The notes under the pieces were generated by a model. It was not told the DNA's origin, did not search any database, and worked only from the letters and a program-made list of their open reading frames with translations. A program made the translations under genes and the position numbers. Below, piece after piece: positions 49,707-58,134 of a stretch of DNA of 64,000 nt. The stretch's first letter is position 1, and each line of letters opens with the position of its first letter. Origin of the DNA: Firm-08 sp045546995 (GTDB lineage Bacteria > Bacillota > Clostridia > Oscillospirales > QAKW01); NCBI GenBank assembly GCA_045546995.1, contig JAZQDW010000055.1:62001-126000 (forward strand). Direction: 5' to 3'.

Positions 49707-51770
49707 ATGACCTACACTGCCAAAGACATTCGAAACATCTGCCTTTTGGGGCATCGGGGGAACGGCAAGACCACCCTCGTTGAAACCCTTTTATATTGGA
49801 ACGGTAAGACCGACCGTTTCGGAACGGTTGCTCAGGGAAATACCGTATGCGATTATGATCCTGAGGAAATTCGTCGTAAGACGACCGTTACGCTTTCTAT
49901 CGCTAATATCGAGCATCGTGGTACTAAGGTTAATTTGATCGACGGTCCCGGTTTTTATGATTTTGAAGGTGAGAATATTTCTGCAGCTACTGCTTCGGAA
50001 GCTGCATTGATCGTTGTTTCTGCCAAGCAAAGCGTTTCCGTCGGTGCAGAAAAGGCTGTTGGCCTTACCAGACGTTTGAAGAAAGCCAAGGTTTTCTACG
50101 TTTCGTTTTTAGATGATGAACACGCAGACTTTTATTCTATTATCGATCAGCTGAATGATAAGTTCAGAACCAATCAGATCTGTCCTATTTGGTTGCCGAT
50201 TTATGAAAACGGTAAGCCGGTTGGTATAGTTGATGTTTTAAAAGAAACGGCGACCCGTTGCGCCGACGGCAAGAGCGAGCCGATGGATATCCCCGCCGAT
50301 ATGGCTGATAACGTTGCCCTGTATAAGGATAAACTCAGAGAATTGATAGCTGAAACCAGCGATGAGTTGCTGATGAAATATTTTGATAGTGAAGAGTTTA
50401 CGGATGAAGAGATCTTGGAGGGTACACGCGCTGCCATTGCGCAACGTCTGCTTTTTCCCGTGATTTGTGGTATTCCCGGTACTATGTTCGGCACAAAAGA
50501 GCTTGCTGACTTCTTTGTTGATTATATGCCCACCGTTCACGATGCGGAAAGCCCCGGCCTGGTTGAGGATTCTGATAAGCCTGTACAGTTATATTATAAT
50601 GAAGGCAGACCTGCGGCAATCCATATCTTTAAAACGATCGTCGATCCTTTCGTCGGCAAGTTGTCTTTCTTTAAAGTGATTTCGGGTACGTTGAGTAAAG
50701 ATGATATTTTAAATAACGTTGCTGATGATTCTAAGGAGAAGTTCTCTAAGCTGTATATTCCGATAGGCAAAAAACAGATCGAGGTTGAAGATCTCTGCGC
50801 CGGTGATATCGGTGTTGTCAGCAAGCTGGGAGCGGCTACTGGCGACGTTTTGCGCGCCAAGGGATCGCATTATGATATGCCCGAGATTAAGTTCCCGATT
50901 CCCAACTACGTTCGCGCGATCGCCCCGGTAACCAAGGGTGAAGAAGAGCGTATGACTACGGGTATTCTCCGTATGATTGAGCAGGATCCTACCTTGAGAT
51001 TGGTGAATAATAAAGAAACCAAGCAGACGGTCATTTACGGTATGGGCGATACTCAGTTGGACATTCTCATCAATCGTTTGGCAGATAAGCCCTTTTCTGT
51101 TAAGGTAGCTTTGAGCGATGCGCGCGTTGCCTACCGTGAGACGATCCGTAAAAAGGTTAAAGTTGAGGGCAAACATAAGAAACAATCCGGCGGCCATGGA
51201 CAGTACGGTCACGTTTGGATCGAGTTTGAGCCTTGTGCTGAAGAGTTCGTTTTTGAAGAAACCGTATTTGGCGGTTCTGTTCCCAAAAACTATTTTCCTG
51301 CTGTTGAAAAAGGTTTGCGTGACAGCGTACAGTCCGGTGTTTTGGCCGGCTATCCTGTGACCGGTATTAAAGCAACCTTGACGGACGGTTCTTATCATCC
51401 GGTCGATTCGTCCGAAATGGCATTTAAGATTGCGGCCTCTATTGCTTTTAAAGAAGGTATGAAGCAGGCATCTCCCACGATGCTTGAACCGATTGGTCGT
51501 TTGTCTGTTAACGTCAGCGACGCTTTGATGGGTGATATCATCGGTGATATTAATAAGCGCCGCGGTCAGGTTCTCTCTATGGATGCGGCTCCTGAATATG
51601 CCAGAAAAATCGTTGAGGCTGACGTACCGATGAGCGAAATGGGCGACTATGCAATGAGCTTGCGTAGTATGACCCACGGCCGTGCCACCTTTACCTATGA
51701 TTTTCTGGAATACCGTGAGGCTCCCGCCAATGTTATTGAAAAGGTGATCAAAGAGAATCAACAGGATTAA
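49707..51770 (+). CDS. EF-G-like translation factor paralog
   Basis: A 687-residue protein with the domain order of elongation factor G, closest in style to the FusA2/TetM-like paralogs of Clostridia. G1 is GHRGNGKT (15-22), the G2 Thr is in RRKTTVTLS, G3 is DGPGFYDF (79-86, where EF-G has DTPGHVDF), and the G4 NKxD is replaced by SFLD (about 133-136). Domain IV has GGHGQYGHVWIEFEP. The housekeeping EF-G must be elsewhere. It may act on ribosomes without efficient GTP turnover. ATG 49707 lies 8 nt after AAAGGAG. Monocistronic. Confidence 0.87.
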   Translation: MTYTAKDIRNICLLGHRGNGKTTLVETLLYWNGKTDRFGTVAQGNTVCDYDPEEIRRKTTVTLSIANIEHRGTKVNLIDGPGFYDFEGENISAATASEAALIVVSAKQSVSVGAEKAVGLTRRLKKAKVFYVSFLDDEHADFYSIIDQLNDKFRTNQICPIWLPIYENGKPVGIVDVLKETATRCADGKSEPMDIPADMADNVALYKDKLRELIAETSDELLMKYFDSEEFTDEEILEGTRAAIAQRLLFPVICGIPGTMFGTKELADFFVDYMPTVHDAESPGLVEDSDKPVQLYYNEGRPAAIHIFKTIVDPFVGKLSFFKVISGTLSKDDILNNVADDSKEKFSKLYIPIGKKQIEVEDLCAGDIGVVSKLGAATGDVLRAKGSHYDMPEIKFPIPNYVRAIAPVTKGEEERMTTGILRMIEQDPTLRLVNNKETKQTVIYGMGDTQLDILINRLADKPFSVKVALSDARVAYRETIRKKVKVEGKHKKQSGGHGQYGHVWIEFEPCAEEFVFEETVFGGSVPKNYFPAVEKGLRDSVQSGVLAGYPVTGIKATLTDGSYHPVDSSEMAFKIAASIAFKEGMKQASPTMLEPIGRLSVNVSDALMGDIIGDINKRRGQVLSMDAAPEYARKIVEADVPMSEMGDYAMSLRSMTHGRATFTYDFLEYREAPANVIEKVIKENQQD

Positions 51771-51777
51771 TAATTTC

Positions 51778-51812
51778 AGCGCCCCATTTCCTATGGGGCG
51801 CTGTTCTATTTT
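51778..51812 (+). terminator. Terminator of the EF-G-like gene
   Basis: 10-bp stem AGCGCCCCAT/ATGGGGCGCT (51778-51787 with 51793-51802), loop TTCCT, followed by a broken T stretch. Confidence 0.7.
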
Positions 51813-51862
51813 CTTCCGATCAAACATAGTAATTACTAACCGTTTTGAGGGAGGAAATATGA

Positions 51863-52339
51863 TTGTTTATTTGTTCTGTTAAGCTAAACAAAACCCGTGT
51901 TTTGAGTGTGATTGCTGCTTTGTGTTTGTCTTTTACGCTGATTTTTTTAATGTTGCCTGATGCCGCCAATACAACTACGTCCGGACAAAATGAGTTGAAG
52001 GATGAAAAGGGTATGGTTGAATATTTGTCGAATATTGGCCATACGGTGGCGCCAAACGCCTTGCTTGTGGAAGAAGTTACGATTCCGGCAGAATTTGATG
52101 ATACGTATGCAAATTATAACGAACTGCAAAAGCTTTCGGGATTTGATCTTACAAAATATGCCGGTAAAACAGCTATGAAATATACCTTTAAGGTATTAAA
52201 CGATGCAGAAAACGCCGAGGAAAAGGTGATCAATCTGTTGGTTTTTGAGAATCACGTGATCGGCGGGGATGTTTCAACGACCCAAATCGGTGGAGAGATT
52301 AAGGGCTTGATTGAATCGAAGGAAACCGAACAGGAATAG
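51863..52339 (+). CDS. DUF4830-like membrane-anchored protein
   Basis: A 158-residue protein with one N-terminal membrane segment (about 15-35) and an extracytoplasmic domain. YLSNIGHTVAP, VTIPAEFDDTYANYNELQKLSGFDL, YAGKTAMKYTFKV and LLVFENHVIGGDVS fit my memory of the DUF4830 family of Oscillospirales; no function is known. The start is uncertain: TTG 51863 lies 8 nt after GGGAGG, whereas an ATG at 51859 (4 nt after it) opens a different frame of only seven codons. Confidence 0.7.
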   Translation: MFICSVKLNKTRVLSVIAALCLSFTLIFLMLPDAANTTTSGQNELKDEKGMVEYLSNIGHTVAPNALLVEEVTIPAEFDDTYANYNELQKLSGFDLTKYAGKTAMKYTFKVLNDAENAEEKVINLLVFENHVIGGDVSTTQIGGEIKGLIESKETEQE

Positions 52340-52347
52340 AATACCGG

Positions 52348-52378
52348 TAGCCGTGTTTTATTAAAAACACGGCTATTA
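52348..52378 (+). terminator. Hairpin after the DUF4830-like gene
   Basis: 12-bp stem TAGCCGTGTTTT/AAAACACGGCTA (52348-52359 with 52364-52375), loop ATTA; only a very short T tail, so termination may be weak. Confidence 0.55.
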
Positions 52379-52441
52379 TGCTGGCGGCATAGGACTTTTT
52401 AAAAATAATCGGTTACAATTTAAACGAAGGAGGAAAATAAT

Positions 52442-52699
52442 ATGGATAATATCATTAATAAACTGTTTTTCGATTATCTGGATGAACAAAACATATCAAA
52501 ACAGAAAGAGTATGTAGAACTCTCGAAACGAGCCATGGAACTGGAAAAAGAATTGAGGATGACACTGGATAATCATCAGGATGAGATGTTTTTTGAGTTG
52601 TTTGAATTGACGGCTGATCTGCATTTTTTGGAAGTGAAGGACGCCTTTTTTAATGGTTGTCAAACGGGTGCAACTGCAACCCAAGAACTTATGATTTAA
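52442..52699 (+). CDS. Small helical protein of unknown function (DUF6809-like)
   Basis: An 85-residue, mostly helical acidic protein. The pattern EYVELSKRAMELEKELRMTL followed by FFNGCQTGATATQELM is like the small DUF6809-type proteins common in Clostridia, whose C-terminus has an F-x-x-G-F/C-x-x-G motif; the match is from memory and tentative. ATG 52442 follows AAGGAGGAAAATA closely, a strong ribosome-binding site. It stands alone between hairpins. Confidence 0.6.
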   Translation: MDNIINKLFFDYLDEQNISKQKEYVELSKRAMELEKELRMTLDNHQDEMFFELFELTADLHFLEVKDAFFNGCQTGATATQELMI

Positions 52700-52711
52700 T
52701 TATTTTATGAA

Positions 52712-52743
52712 AAAATGCCCCCGGGAAACCCGGGGGCATTTTG
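52712..52743. terminator. Bidirectional terminator between the small protein and the oxidoreductase
   Basis: GC-rich 12-bp stem AATGCCCCCGGG/CCCGGGGGCATT (52714-52725 with 52729-52740), loop AAA, with A run on the left and TTTT on the right. Confidence 0.88.
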
Positions 52744-52752
52744 AGCGAAAAA

Positions 52753-53910
52753 TTAGATTTCGGGAATTTCGATCTCGATCTCGCGACCAAGCGCGGCAGA
52801 TTTTGCAATACCATCGATAATTGCCTGGTTGTAGATGATTTGAGAGGTGGGAACAGGAGCGGGAGTACCGTTCTTGCAAGCATCCAGGAAGGTGCGGATC
52901 TTCTTCTCGAAGTTGCCAACCTTGCCGGGCTTGATGATCGGGATCTCGGTCTCGACCTGCTCGCCGCAAACTTCGTGATAGATCTTCATAGGACCGCCGA
53001 CAGAGCCGTTCCAGCACTCGGTGGAGGGAATTCTCAGGCCACCTTTGGTACCAAGGATGATGGTGTCGCCGGGAGTATCCAGATTCATTGCCCATGCAAT
53101 TCTGAAGTCGAGGATGATGCCGCCTTCCAAACGGATAAATGCAGCAGCAAAATCATCAACACCAAACTTCTCTGCATATTCGGGATGAGTGGGGTAATAA
53201 TCGGGGCGTTTGCCGAAGAAATCGCTCTTGTAACCGGAAACGGTCAGGGGCTTGGGATAACCGATCGCATTGAGGACCATGTCCAAAGAATAACAACCGA
53301 TATCGCCCAAAGCACCGATACCACCGGTCTCTTTTTCAATGAAGGTGGTACCGTAAGGAGTGGGAATGCCACGACGGCGGCCGCCGCCGGTCTGGATGTA
53401 ATAGATGTCGCCGAGTTCGCCGGATTCAACGATCTTTTTGATCATCTTCATGTTCTCGTCCAATCTGGGCTGGAAGCCGATGGAGAGAACCTTGCCGCTT
53501 TCTTTCTCGGCGCGCATGATTTCAACGGCCTCATCGAGGGTGACACACATGGGCTTCTCGAGCATAACGTGCAGGCCCTTCTTCAGAGCATAAATGGTAC
53601 ACTCTGCATGGGTGCAGTTGTAGGTGCAAACGCTGACGGCATCCAGCTGCAGGGATTCGTCATCCAGCATCTCTTTGTGAGAATTGTAGCATTTTGCTTC
53701 GGGAAGATCGAACTTGTCAAAAAATGCTCTTGCTTTTCCGGGAACGAGGTCAGCGCCGGCTACGATGTCTACGTCGGGCATATTCTTGTAGGAAACAACG
53801 TGAGACTCGGCGATCCAGCCGGTACCGATGATACCGATTCTGACTCTTTTGCTGGCGTCAACTACGGTTTCGGTTGTGGGGCGATTCTTGTAATCGTCTA
53901 AACTTGCCAT
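52753..53910 (-). CDS. Gfo/Idh/MocA family oxidoreductase
   Basis: NAD(P)-dependent sugar or inositol dehydrogenase family member of 385 residues. The Rossmann loop is GIIGTGWIA (about 26-34), the catalytic-site motif is EKPM (about 118-121), and GALGDIGCYSLDMV carries the conserved Asp/His-side helix. It follows a sugar-phosphate isomerase gene by 27 nt on the minus strand, and an AraC regulator is divergent, so the three probably serve one sugar or polyol pathway. The substrate is not evident. GC content and codon use are more G/C-ending than in many neighbours, which suggests high expression. Confidence 0.88.
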   Translation of the reverse strand: MASLDDYKNRPTTETVVDASKRVRIGIIGTGWIAESHVVSYKNMPDVDIVAGADLVPGKARAFFDKFDLPEAKCYNSHKEMLDDESLQLDAVSVCTYNCTHAECTIYALKKGLHVMLEKPMCVTLDEAVEIMRAEKESGKVLSIGFQPRLDENMKMIKKIVESGELGDIYYIQTGGGRRRGIPTPYGTTFIEKETGGIGALGDIGCYSLDMVLNAIGYPKPLTVSGYKSDFFGKRPDYYPTHPEYAEKFGVDDFAAAFIRLEGGIILDFRIAWAMNLDTPGDTIILGTKGGLRIPSTECWNGSVGGPMKIYHEVCGEQVETEIPIIKPGKVGNFEKKIRTFLDACKNGTPAPVPTSQIIYNQAIIDGIAKSAALGREIEIEIPEI

Positions 53911-53937
53911 GATGAAATTCTCCTTCTATTTTAAAAA

Positions 53938-54753
53938 TTAATAACCTAAAGTTTTCAGGTAGGCTCTGGACATGGCGGCGGACTCCATAGGAGTCTTGCC
54001 CATGGTGGGTTGGTCTTGCTCGACGATGACCCACTCGGCAATGGAAGCCTCAGCAGCCTGAATGTTTGAATACCAATCCTGACAGCCGTAGCCGACGGGA
54101 CGCAGTTCGAATTTGCCTTCCGAGCTCTTCTTTTCGGATTTGATGCCGATCAGCTCGTACATATTTTCGGATTTCTGACCGACAAAATCTTTGAAGTGAA
54201 CCAAAGGTGCTCTGTCGGCGTATTTGCCCAGATATTCGGCAGGATTCTCGCCACCGACCTTAACCCAGCACAGATCCAACTGAGTCTGCAGCAGAGAAGC
54301 GGGGATCGTTTCGTAAAGATAATCCAGACGATATTTATCGCCGATCATCTCAAATTCAAAATCGTGGTTGTGATACAGCATAATGAAGCCTGCATCTGTT
54401 GCCTTTTGGCAGGCGACACGAATGTCTGCAACCGCTTTGACAAAGTCATCATCGGTGGCTCTGTCTTCTGCGGGGAGATAGGGAACGACCATAAATTTGC
54501 AACCGATGATCTTATAATCTTCGATTACTTTGTCCATGTCATCTCTCATCGCCTGCAGCGGAACGTGGGCGGAAATTGCGGGCAGACCAACCTTGTCAAG
54601 CTCTGCTTTGATTTCAGTGGCGGTATAACCGTACATACCTGCAAGCTCAACGCCTGCATAACCCATTTCTTTGACCTTTTGCAGGGTACCTGCCAGATCT
54701 TTTTGCATATCGTCACGAACGCTATACAACTGAAGTGCTACTGGTAATGCCAT
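53938..54753 (-). CDS. Sugar phosphate isomerase/epimerase-like TIM barrel protein
   Basis: Predicted TIM barrel of 271 residues (AP-endonuclease 2 family) with LQLYSVRDDM at the N-terminus, HNHDFEFE in the middle, QLDLCWVKVGG and HFKDFVG. It is the first gene of a minus-strand operon with the Gfo/Idh/MocA gene. It is a clear paralog of the protein at 9313-10077. It probably isomerises a keto-sugar or inosose. The ribosome-binding site TAAGGAGG is 7 nt before the ATG. Its promoter overlaps that of the divergent araC-type gene. Confidence 0.85.
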   Translation of the reverse strand: MALPVALQLYSVRDDMQKDLAGTLQKVKEMGYAGVELAGMYGYTATEIKAELDKVGLPAISAHVPLQAMRDDMDKVIEDYKIIGCKFMVVPYLPAEDRATDDDFVKAVADIRVACQKATDAGFIMLYHNHDFEFEMIGDKYRLDYLYETIPASLLQTQLDLCWVKVGGENPAEYLGKYADRAPLVHFKDFVGQKSENMYELIGIKSEKKSSEGKFELRPVGYGCQDWYSNIQAAEASIAEWVIVEQDQPTMGKTPMESAAMSRAYLKTLGY

Positions 54754-54783
54754 ATTTTTACCTCCTTAAATGGCTTAATATAC

Positions 54784-54816
54784 TTGTATTATAAGACAGA
54801 AAGTGATATAATTCAA
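54784..54816. promoter_or_regulatory. Face-to-face overlapping promoters of the isomerase operon and the AraC gene
   Basis: Minus strand: TTGAAT (54816-54811), 17-bp spacer, TATAAT (54793-54788). Plus strand: TTGTAT (54784-54789), 17-bp spacer, TATAAT (54807-54812). Each -35 overlaps the other's -10 box, so polymerase cannot occupy both at once. Confidence 0.72.
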
Positions 54817-54865
54817 GACATAAAATAAAAATAAAAGGACATTTTTTGTTTTTAGGGCTTAAAAT

Positions 54866-55666
54866 ATGGATATTCGATACGAAAATAAAAAACAGGAGAT
54901 CATTTGCGAGCGCCGCGCCAGCTTGACAGCCGGTGCGCATTTGCATTCCCATATTGAGCTGGTATATATGGTAGATGGCCACACAACGGTATGGGTGGAT
55001 GATACGGAATATGCGCTGAAACAGGGCGATGTATTTATTGCTTTCCCGAATCAGGTGCATCGGTATATGACTACTTCATTTGAAAATTCCTGGCTTCTGA
55101 TTTTTCCTGAAGAACTTTGTCAGGAATATAACTCATGGTTTAAAAGTTTCGTGCCGACCTCAAACGTTTTAACCAGCGGTTCCTTCGATGCTCATCGATT
55201 GCTTGAATTGATCCATACGTTGTCCCGGTATAGCAACAGGCAATTGGATGAATTTGAAACGATCGATGCCAAGGGATTGGTTTTGTCTCTGTTATCGGTG
55301 GTGTTATCCAAAATGAATTTTACGGAAGAAAAAATGGCAGAAACCTCCGTGATTAAGCAAATGCTTGGTTTTTGTGCTGCAAACTATACCGAAGAGCTAT
55401 CGTTAGAACTGCTTGAAAAGGAATTGCATATCAACCGATTTTATATTTCTCATTTGTTCAGCAAAAAACTCAAGATCAAATTTAATGATTACGTCAATTC
55501 GCTTCGCGTAACCCACGCCTGTAAATTGTTGCGTGAATCGGATATGAATATGATGGACATCGTGTCGGCATCGGGATTTACAACTGTGCGCACGTTTAAC
55601 CGTACTTTTTTAAAAATGATCGGTGAAACTCCGAGCAAATATCGTAAAAAATGCCGAATGACGTGA
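54866..55666 (+). CDS. AraC family transcriptional regulator
   Basis: A 266-residue regulator. The N-terminal half is a cupin-like ligand-binding domain (AHLHSHIELVYMVDGHTTVWV...QGDVFIAFPNQVHRY). The C-terminal 100 residues hold two helix-turn-helix motifs (LEKELHINRFYISHLFSKKL; DIVSASGFTTVRTFNRTF) and the PSKYRKK ending. Position and promoter overlap suggest it controls the isomerase/dehydrogenase operon in the opposite direction. ATG 54866 has a poor ribosome-binding site (AGGGCTT). Confidence 0.9.
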   Translation: MDIRYENKKQEIICERRASLTAGAHLHSHIELVYMVDGHTTVWVDDTEYALKQGDVFIAFPNQVHRYMTTSFENSWLLIFPEELCQEYNSWFKSFVPTSNVLTSGSFDAHRLLELIHTLSRYSNRQLDEFETIDAKGLVLSLLSVVLSKMNFTEEKMAETSVIKQMLGFCAANYTEELSLELLEKELHINRFYISHLFSKKLKIKFNDYVNSLRVTHACKLLRESDMNMMDIVSASGFTTVRTFNRTFLKMIGETPSKYRKKCRMT

Positions 55667-55682
55667 TTTGTTCATAAAATTG

Positions 55683-55711
55683 TTGACAATAAAATTTAAT
55701 TATGGTAGCAT
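55683..55711 (+). promoter_or_regulatory. Promoter of the lysine riboswitch transcript
   Basis: TTGACA (55683-55688), 17-bp spacer, TAGCAT (55706-55711). Confidence 0.65.
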
Positions 55712-55719
55712 AACATTAT

Positions 55720-55934
55720 GTTCGATAGAGGTGCGCTTTTCATTAGTATCTTGCGTAAGGCGAGCAACGTAGCAAGGGAAAGGGGAAGGCGCCGAAGTAA
55801 GGGAAATGTGCCCGCATTTCTTTTGCTGGTTTGCTGCAGAATATGTTGCAGACTGTCACGACAGTGGAGCGCTATCATATGTGTTATCATGTAATTACGT
55901 CATGAGTGCATAGGATGTGCTCATGACTTTTTTG
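55720..55934 (+). ncRNA. Lysine riboswitch (L-box) with terminator
   Basis: The conserved core is present in order: GATAGAGGTGCG (P1 5' side, from 55724), CATTAGTA, AGGGAAAGGGG-AAGGCGCCGAAG, TTTGCTGGTTTGC, GACTGTCACGACAGT and GGAGCGCTATC closing P1 (to about 55875). It ends in a terminator stem GTCATGAG/CTCATGAC (55899-55906 with 55920-55927) and six T, 22 nt before the start codon. Lysine binding should favour termination and so repress the transporter gene. Confidence 0.93.
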
Positions 55935-55949
55935 TTTTAGGAGGACGAA

Positions 55950-58016
55950 ATGAAAAGTATGAGACAAACTATGGCAAGAGTAGTGTTGCTGGTTCTGGCA
56001 TTAATGATGCTGTGCACTGTGCCTGCTTTTGCTGAAGGTGTTGCAACGGTTGCCGAAGAACCGGTAGCGGTTGCGGAAGGAACGACGGAGGCTGCTACTG
56101 ACACTGATCCTGCGCCGGAGGCCGGTACAACTGCTGCGGATGCTCCTGCAAGCACTGAGCCTGCCGCTCCCGTAACGGATGCTCCTGTAAGCACTGAGCC
56201 TGCCGCTCCCGCAACGGATGCTCCTGCAAGCACTGAACCTGCTGCGCCCGCGACGGATGCTGCTGCCGGTGACGCGACAGGAGAGACTGTGGGCGCTGCT
56301 ACGTCGACCGAAAGCACGACTACAACCGGCGGCGTTGATGCCGCCACCGAGACAGTAACTACACCTGCAGAGGATGCAACCGAAGAAGCGGTTGAAGCCG
56401 AATCTGAAGCAGAAGCTGAGCCTGAAGAGGAAGAAGAGGCGCCCAGCATCTTTTATCAAACCTATTGGGCTTTGTTGCCTCCGCTGATTGCCATTATTTT
56501 GGCTTTGATCACCAAAGAGGTTTATTCCTCGTTGTTCATTGGCATTCTGTCCGGCGCTGCCTTGTATGCCATTACCGATGCGGGATTTTCCGGCGGTCGT
56601 CTGATCGATGGCGTTCTGACCAAGGGCGTCATCGCCAGTCTTGCTGATAGTTATAATGCCGGTATTCTGGTATTTCTGGTTGTTCTCGGTATTATCGTGG
56701 TGCTGATGAACCGTGCCGGCGGCAGCCGTGCATACGGTGATTGGGCCGCCCGCAAGATTGCCGGCAGAAAAGGCGCCGGTTTTGCAACCTTTATTTTGGG
56801 CTGTCTGATTTTTGTTGACGACTATTTTAATTGTCTTACCGTTGGTAGCGTTATGCGCCCCGTTACGGATAAACAGCGTATTTCCAGAGTAAAGTTGGCA
56901 TATCTGATTGATGCCACTGCCGCTCCGATCTGCATCATTGCCCCCATTTCTTCTTGGGCCGCTGCTGTCAGCGGTACGGTAGAAAACGTTAACGGTATTG
57001 ATTTATTTATCAAAACCATTCCGTTTAACTTGTATGCCATTTTGACCCTGGTTATGGTGGCCTTTATTTGTTTGACCGGTCTCGACTTTGGTCCGATGAA
57101 GAAGTTTGAAAGAAACGCCATTGAAAAAGGCGATCTGTTCACCACCGGCGAAAGTGAATATAAAACCGATTCTGCCTTAGCTGAAAACTCTAAAGGCAAG
57201 GTGATCGATCTTGTATTGCCTGTTGTGATTTTGATCATTTTCTGTGTATTCGGCATGCTTTATACCGGCGGCATTCTCCAAGGTGAGAGCTTGATCAATG
57301 CGTTTGCAAATTGTGATGCTTCTGCCGGTCTTGCACTTGGTTCGTTGGTCGCTTTGGTCATCGTCGTGATTTACATGATTTGCCGTGGCGTGCTTAACTT
57401 TAACGATTGCATGAGCTCGATTCCCGAAGGCTTTAAGGCAATGGTTCCTGCAATTTTAATTCTGACCTTTGCCTGGTCCTTGAAGAACGTTACCGGCTTG
57501 CTCGGTGCAGACGTTTACGTCGCTGATCTCGTTGAATCCGTAAAGGCTTTGCAGATCCTGCTGCCTGCTATTTTGTTCTTGGTGGCTGTTGGCTTGTCCT
57601 TTGCTACCGGTACTTCCTGGGGCACCTTTGGTATTTTGATTCCCATTGTTACCGGTGTGTTCAATCCCACTGCCGGTAACCTGCAGACGATGTTCATCAT
57701 TTGTGTATCTGCATGTCTGGCCGGTGCGGTTTGCGGTGACCATTGCTCGCCCATTTCTGATACCACCATTATGTCTTCGACCGGCGCTCAGTGTAAGCAC
57801 GTCGATCATGTTTCCACACAGTTGCCATATGCAATCTTGGTTGCCGGCATCAGCTTGATTGGTTATCTTGCGGCCGGTTTCGTACCGATGACTTCTTTCT
57901 GGGCATATCTCATTCCCGTAGGTTGCGTTATTTTGCTGCTGGCGGTTCTGTTCGGAATCAAGTTTTTGCAAGGCGGCGCTTCTACCGATAAAGGAAACAA
58001 GCCTTTGAACAAATAA
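55950..58016 (+). CDS. NhaC-type antiporter, probable lysine transporter, with extracytoplasmic extension
   Basis: A 688-residue membrane protein. Residues 1-28 look like a cleavable signal peptide (ending AFA), residues 29-165 are an Ala/Thr/Pro/Glu-rich extension with a 39-bp repeat, and the rest is an NhaC-family antiporter with about 12 membrane segments (FVDDYFNCLTVGSVMRPVTD, TGTSWGTFGILIPIVTG, CGDHCSPISDTTIMSS). The lysine riboswitch in front implies control by lysine. In Firmicutes such NhaC homologs (LysW type) are considered lysine transporters, so sodium/proton exchange alone is a less likely role. ATG 55950 follows AGGAGG by 5 nt. Confidence 0.87.
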   Translation: MKSMRQTMARVVLLVLALMMLCTVPAFAEGVATVAEEPVAVAEGTTEAATDTDPAPEAGTTAADAPASTEPAAPVTDAPVSTEPAAPATDAPASTEPAAPATDAAAGDATGETVGAATSTESTTTTGGVDAATETVTTPAEDATEEAVEAESEAEAEPEEEEEAPSIFYQTYWALLPPLIAIILALITKEVYSSLFIGILSGAALYAITDAGFSGGRLIDGVLTKGVIASLADSYNAGILVFLVVLGIIVVLMNRAGGSRAYGDWAARKIAGRKGAGFATFILGCLIFVDDYFNCLTVGSVMRPVTDKQRISRVKLAYLIDATAAPICIIAPISSWAAAVSGTVENVNGIDLFIKTIPFNLYAILTLVMVAFICLTGLDFGPMKKFERNAIEKGDLFTTGESEYKTDSALAENSKGKVIDLVLPVVILIIFCVFGMLYTGGILQGESLINAFANCDASAGLALGSLVALVIVVIYMICRGVLNFNDCMSSIPEGFKAMVPAILILTFAWSLKNVTGLLGADVYVADLVESVKALQILLPAILFLVAVGLSFATGTSWGTFGILIPIVTGVFNPTAGNLQTMFIICVSACLAGAVCGDHCSPISDTTIMSSTGAQCKHVDHVSTQLPYAILVAGISLIGYLAAGFVPMTSFWAYLIPVGCVILLLAVLFGIKFLQGGASTDKGNKPLNK
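56139..56255 (+). repeat. Three 39-bp tandem repeats in the NhaC-type gene
   Basis: Units 56139-56177, 56178-56216 and 56217-56255, in frame, each encoding the 13-residue DAPASTEPAAPAT type; two units differ by a few bases and the third by more. Confidence 0.9.
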
Positions 58017-58034
58017 AAAATGCATAATTTAATT

Positions 58035-58064
58035 GGAGCGTTCCACAATGGGACGCTCCTTTTA
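58035..58064 (+). terminator. Terminator of the NhaC-type gene
   Basis: Stem GGAGCGTTCC/GGGACGCTCC (58035-58044 with 58050-58059, one G-T pair), followed by TTTT. Confidence 0.8.
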
Positions 58065-58073
58065 AAATATCTG

Positions 58074-58102
58074 TTGATTTTATCGAAAAAGATTGTTATA
58101 AT
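58074..58102 (+). promoter_or_regulatory. Promoter of wecB
   Basis: TTGATT (58074-58079), 17-bp spacer, TATAAT (58097-58102). Confidence 0.7.
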
Positions 58103-58134
58103 GTAAACAATATCATTGGCGTAGGAGTGAAATC

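Noticed and set aside
52741..53901. 386-codon open frame on the plus strand
   Set aside because: It is antisense to the Gfo/Idh/MocA gene, which has a Rossmann loop, EKPM motif and ribosome-binding site; the plus frame has no domain or start signal.
56139..56255. CRISPR-like direct repeats
   Set aside because: They are in-frame 39-bp tandem repeats with no spacers, coding for an Ala/Pro/Thr-rich segment.
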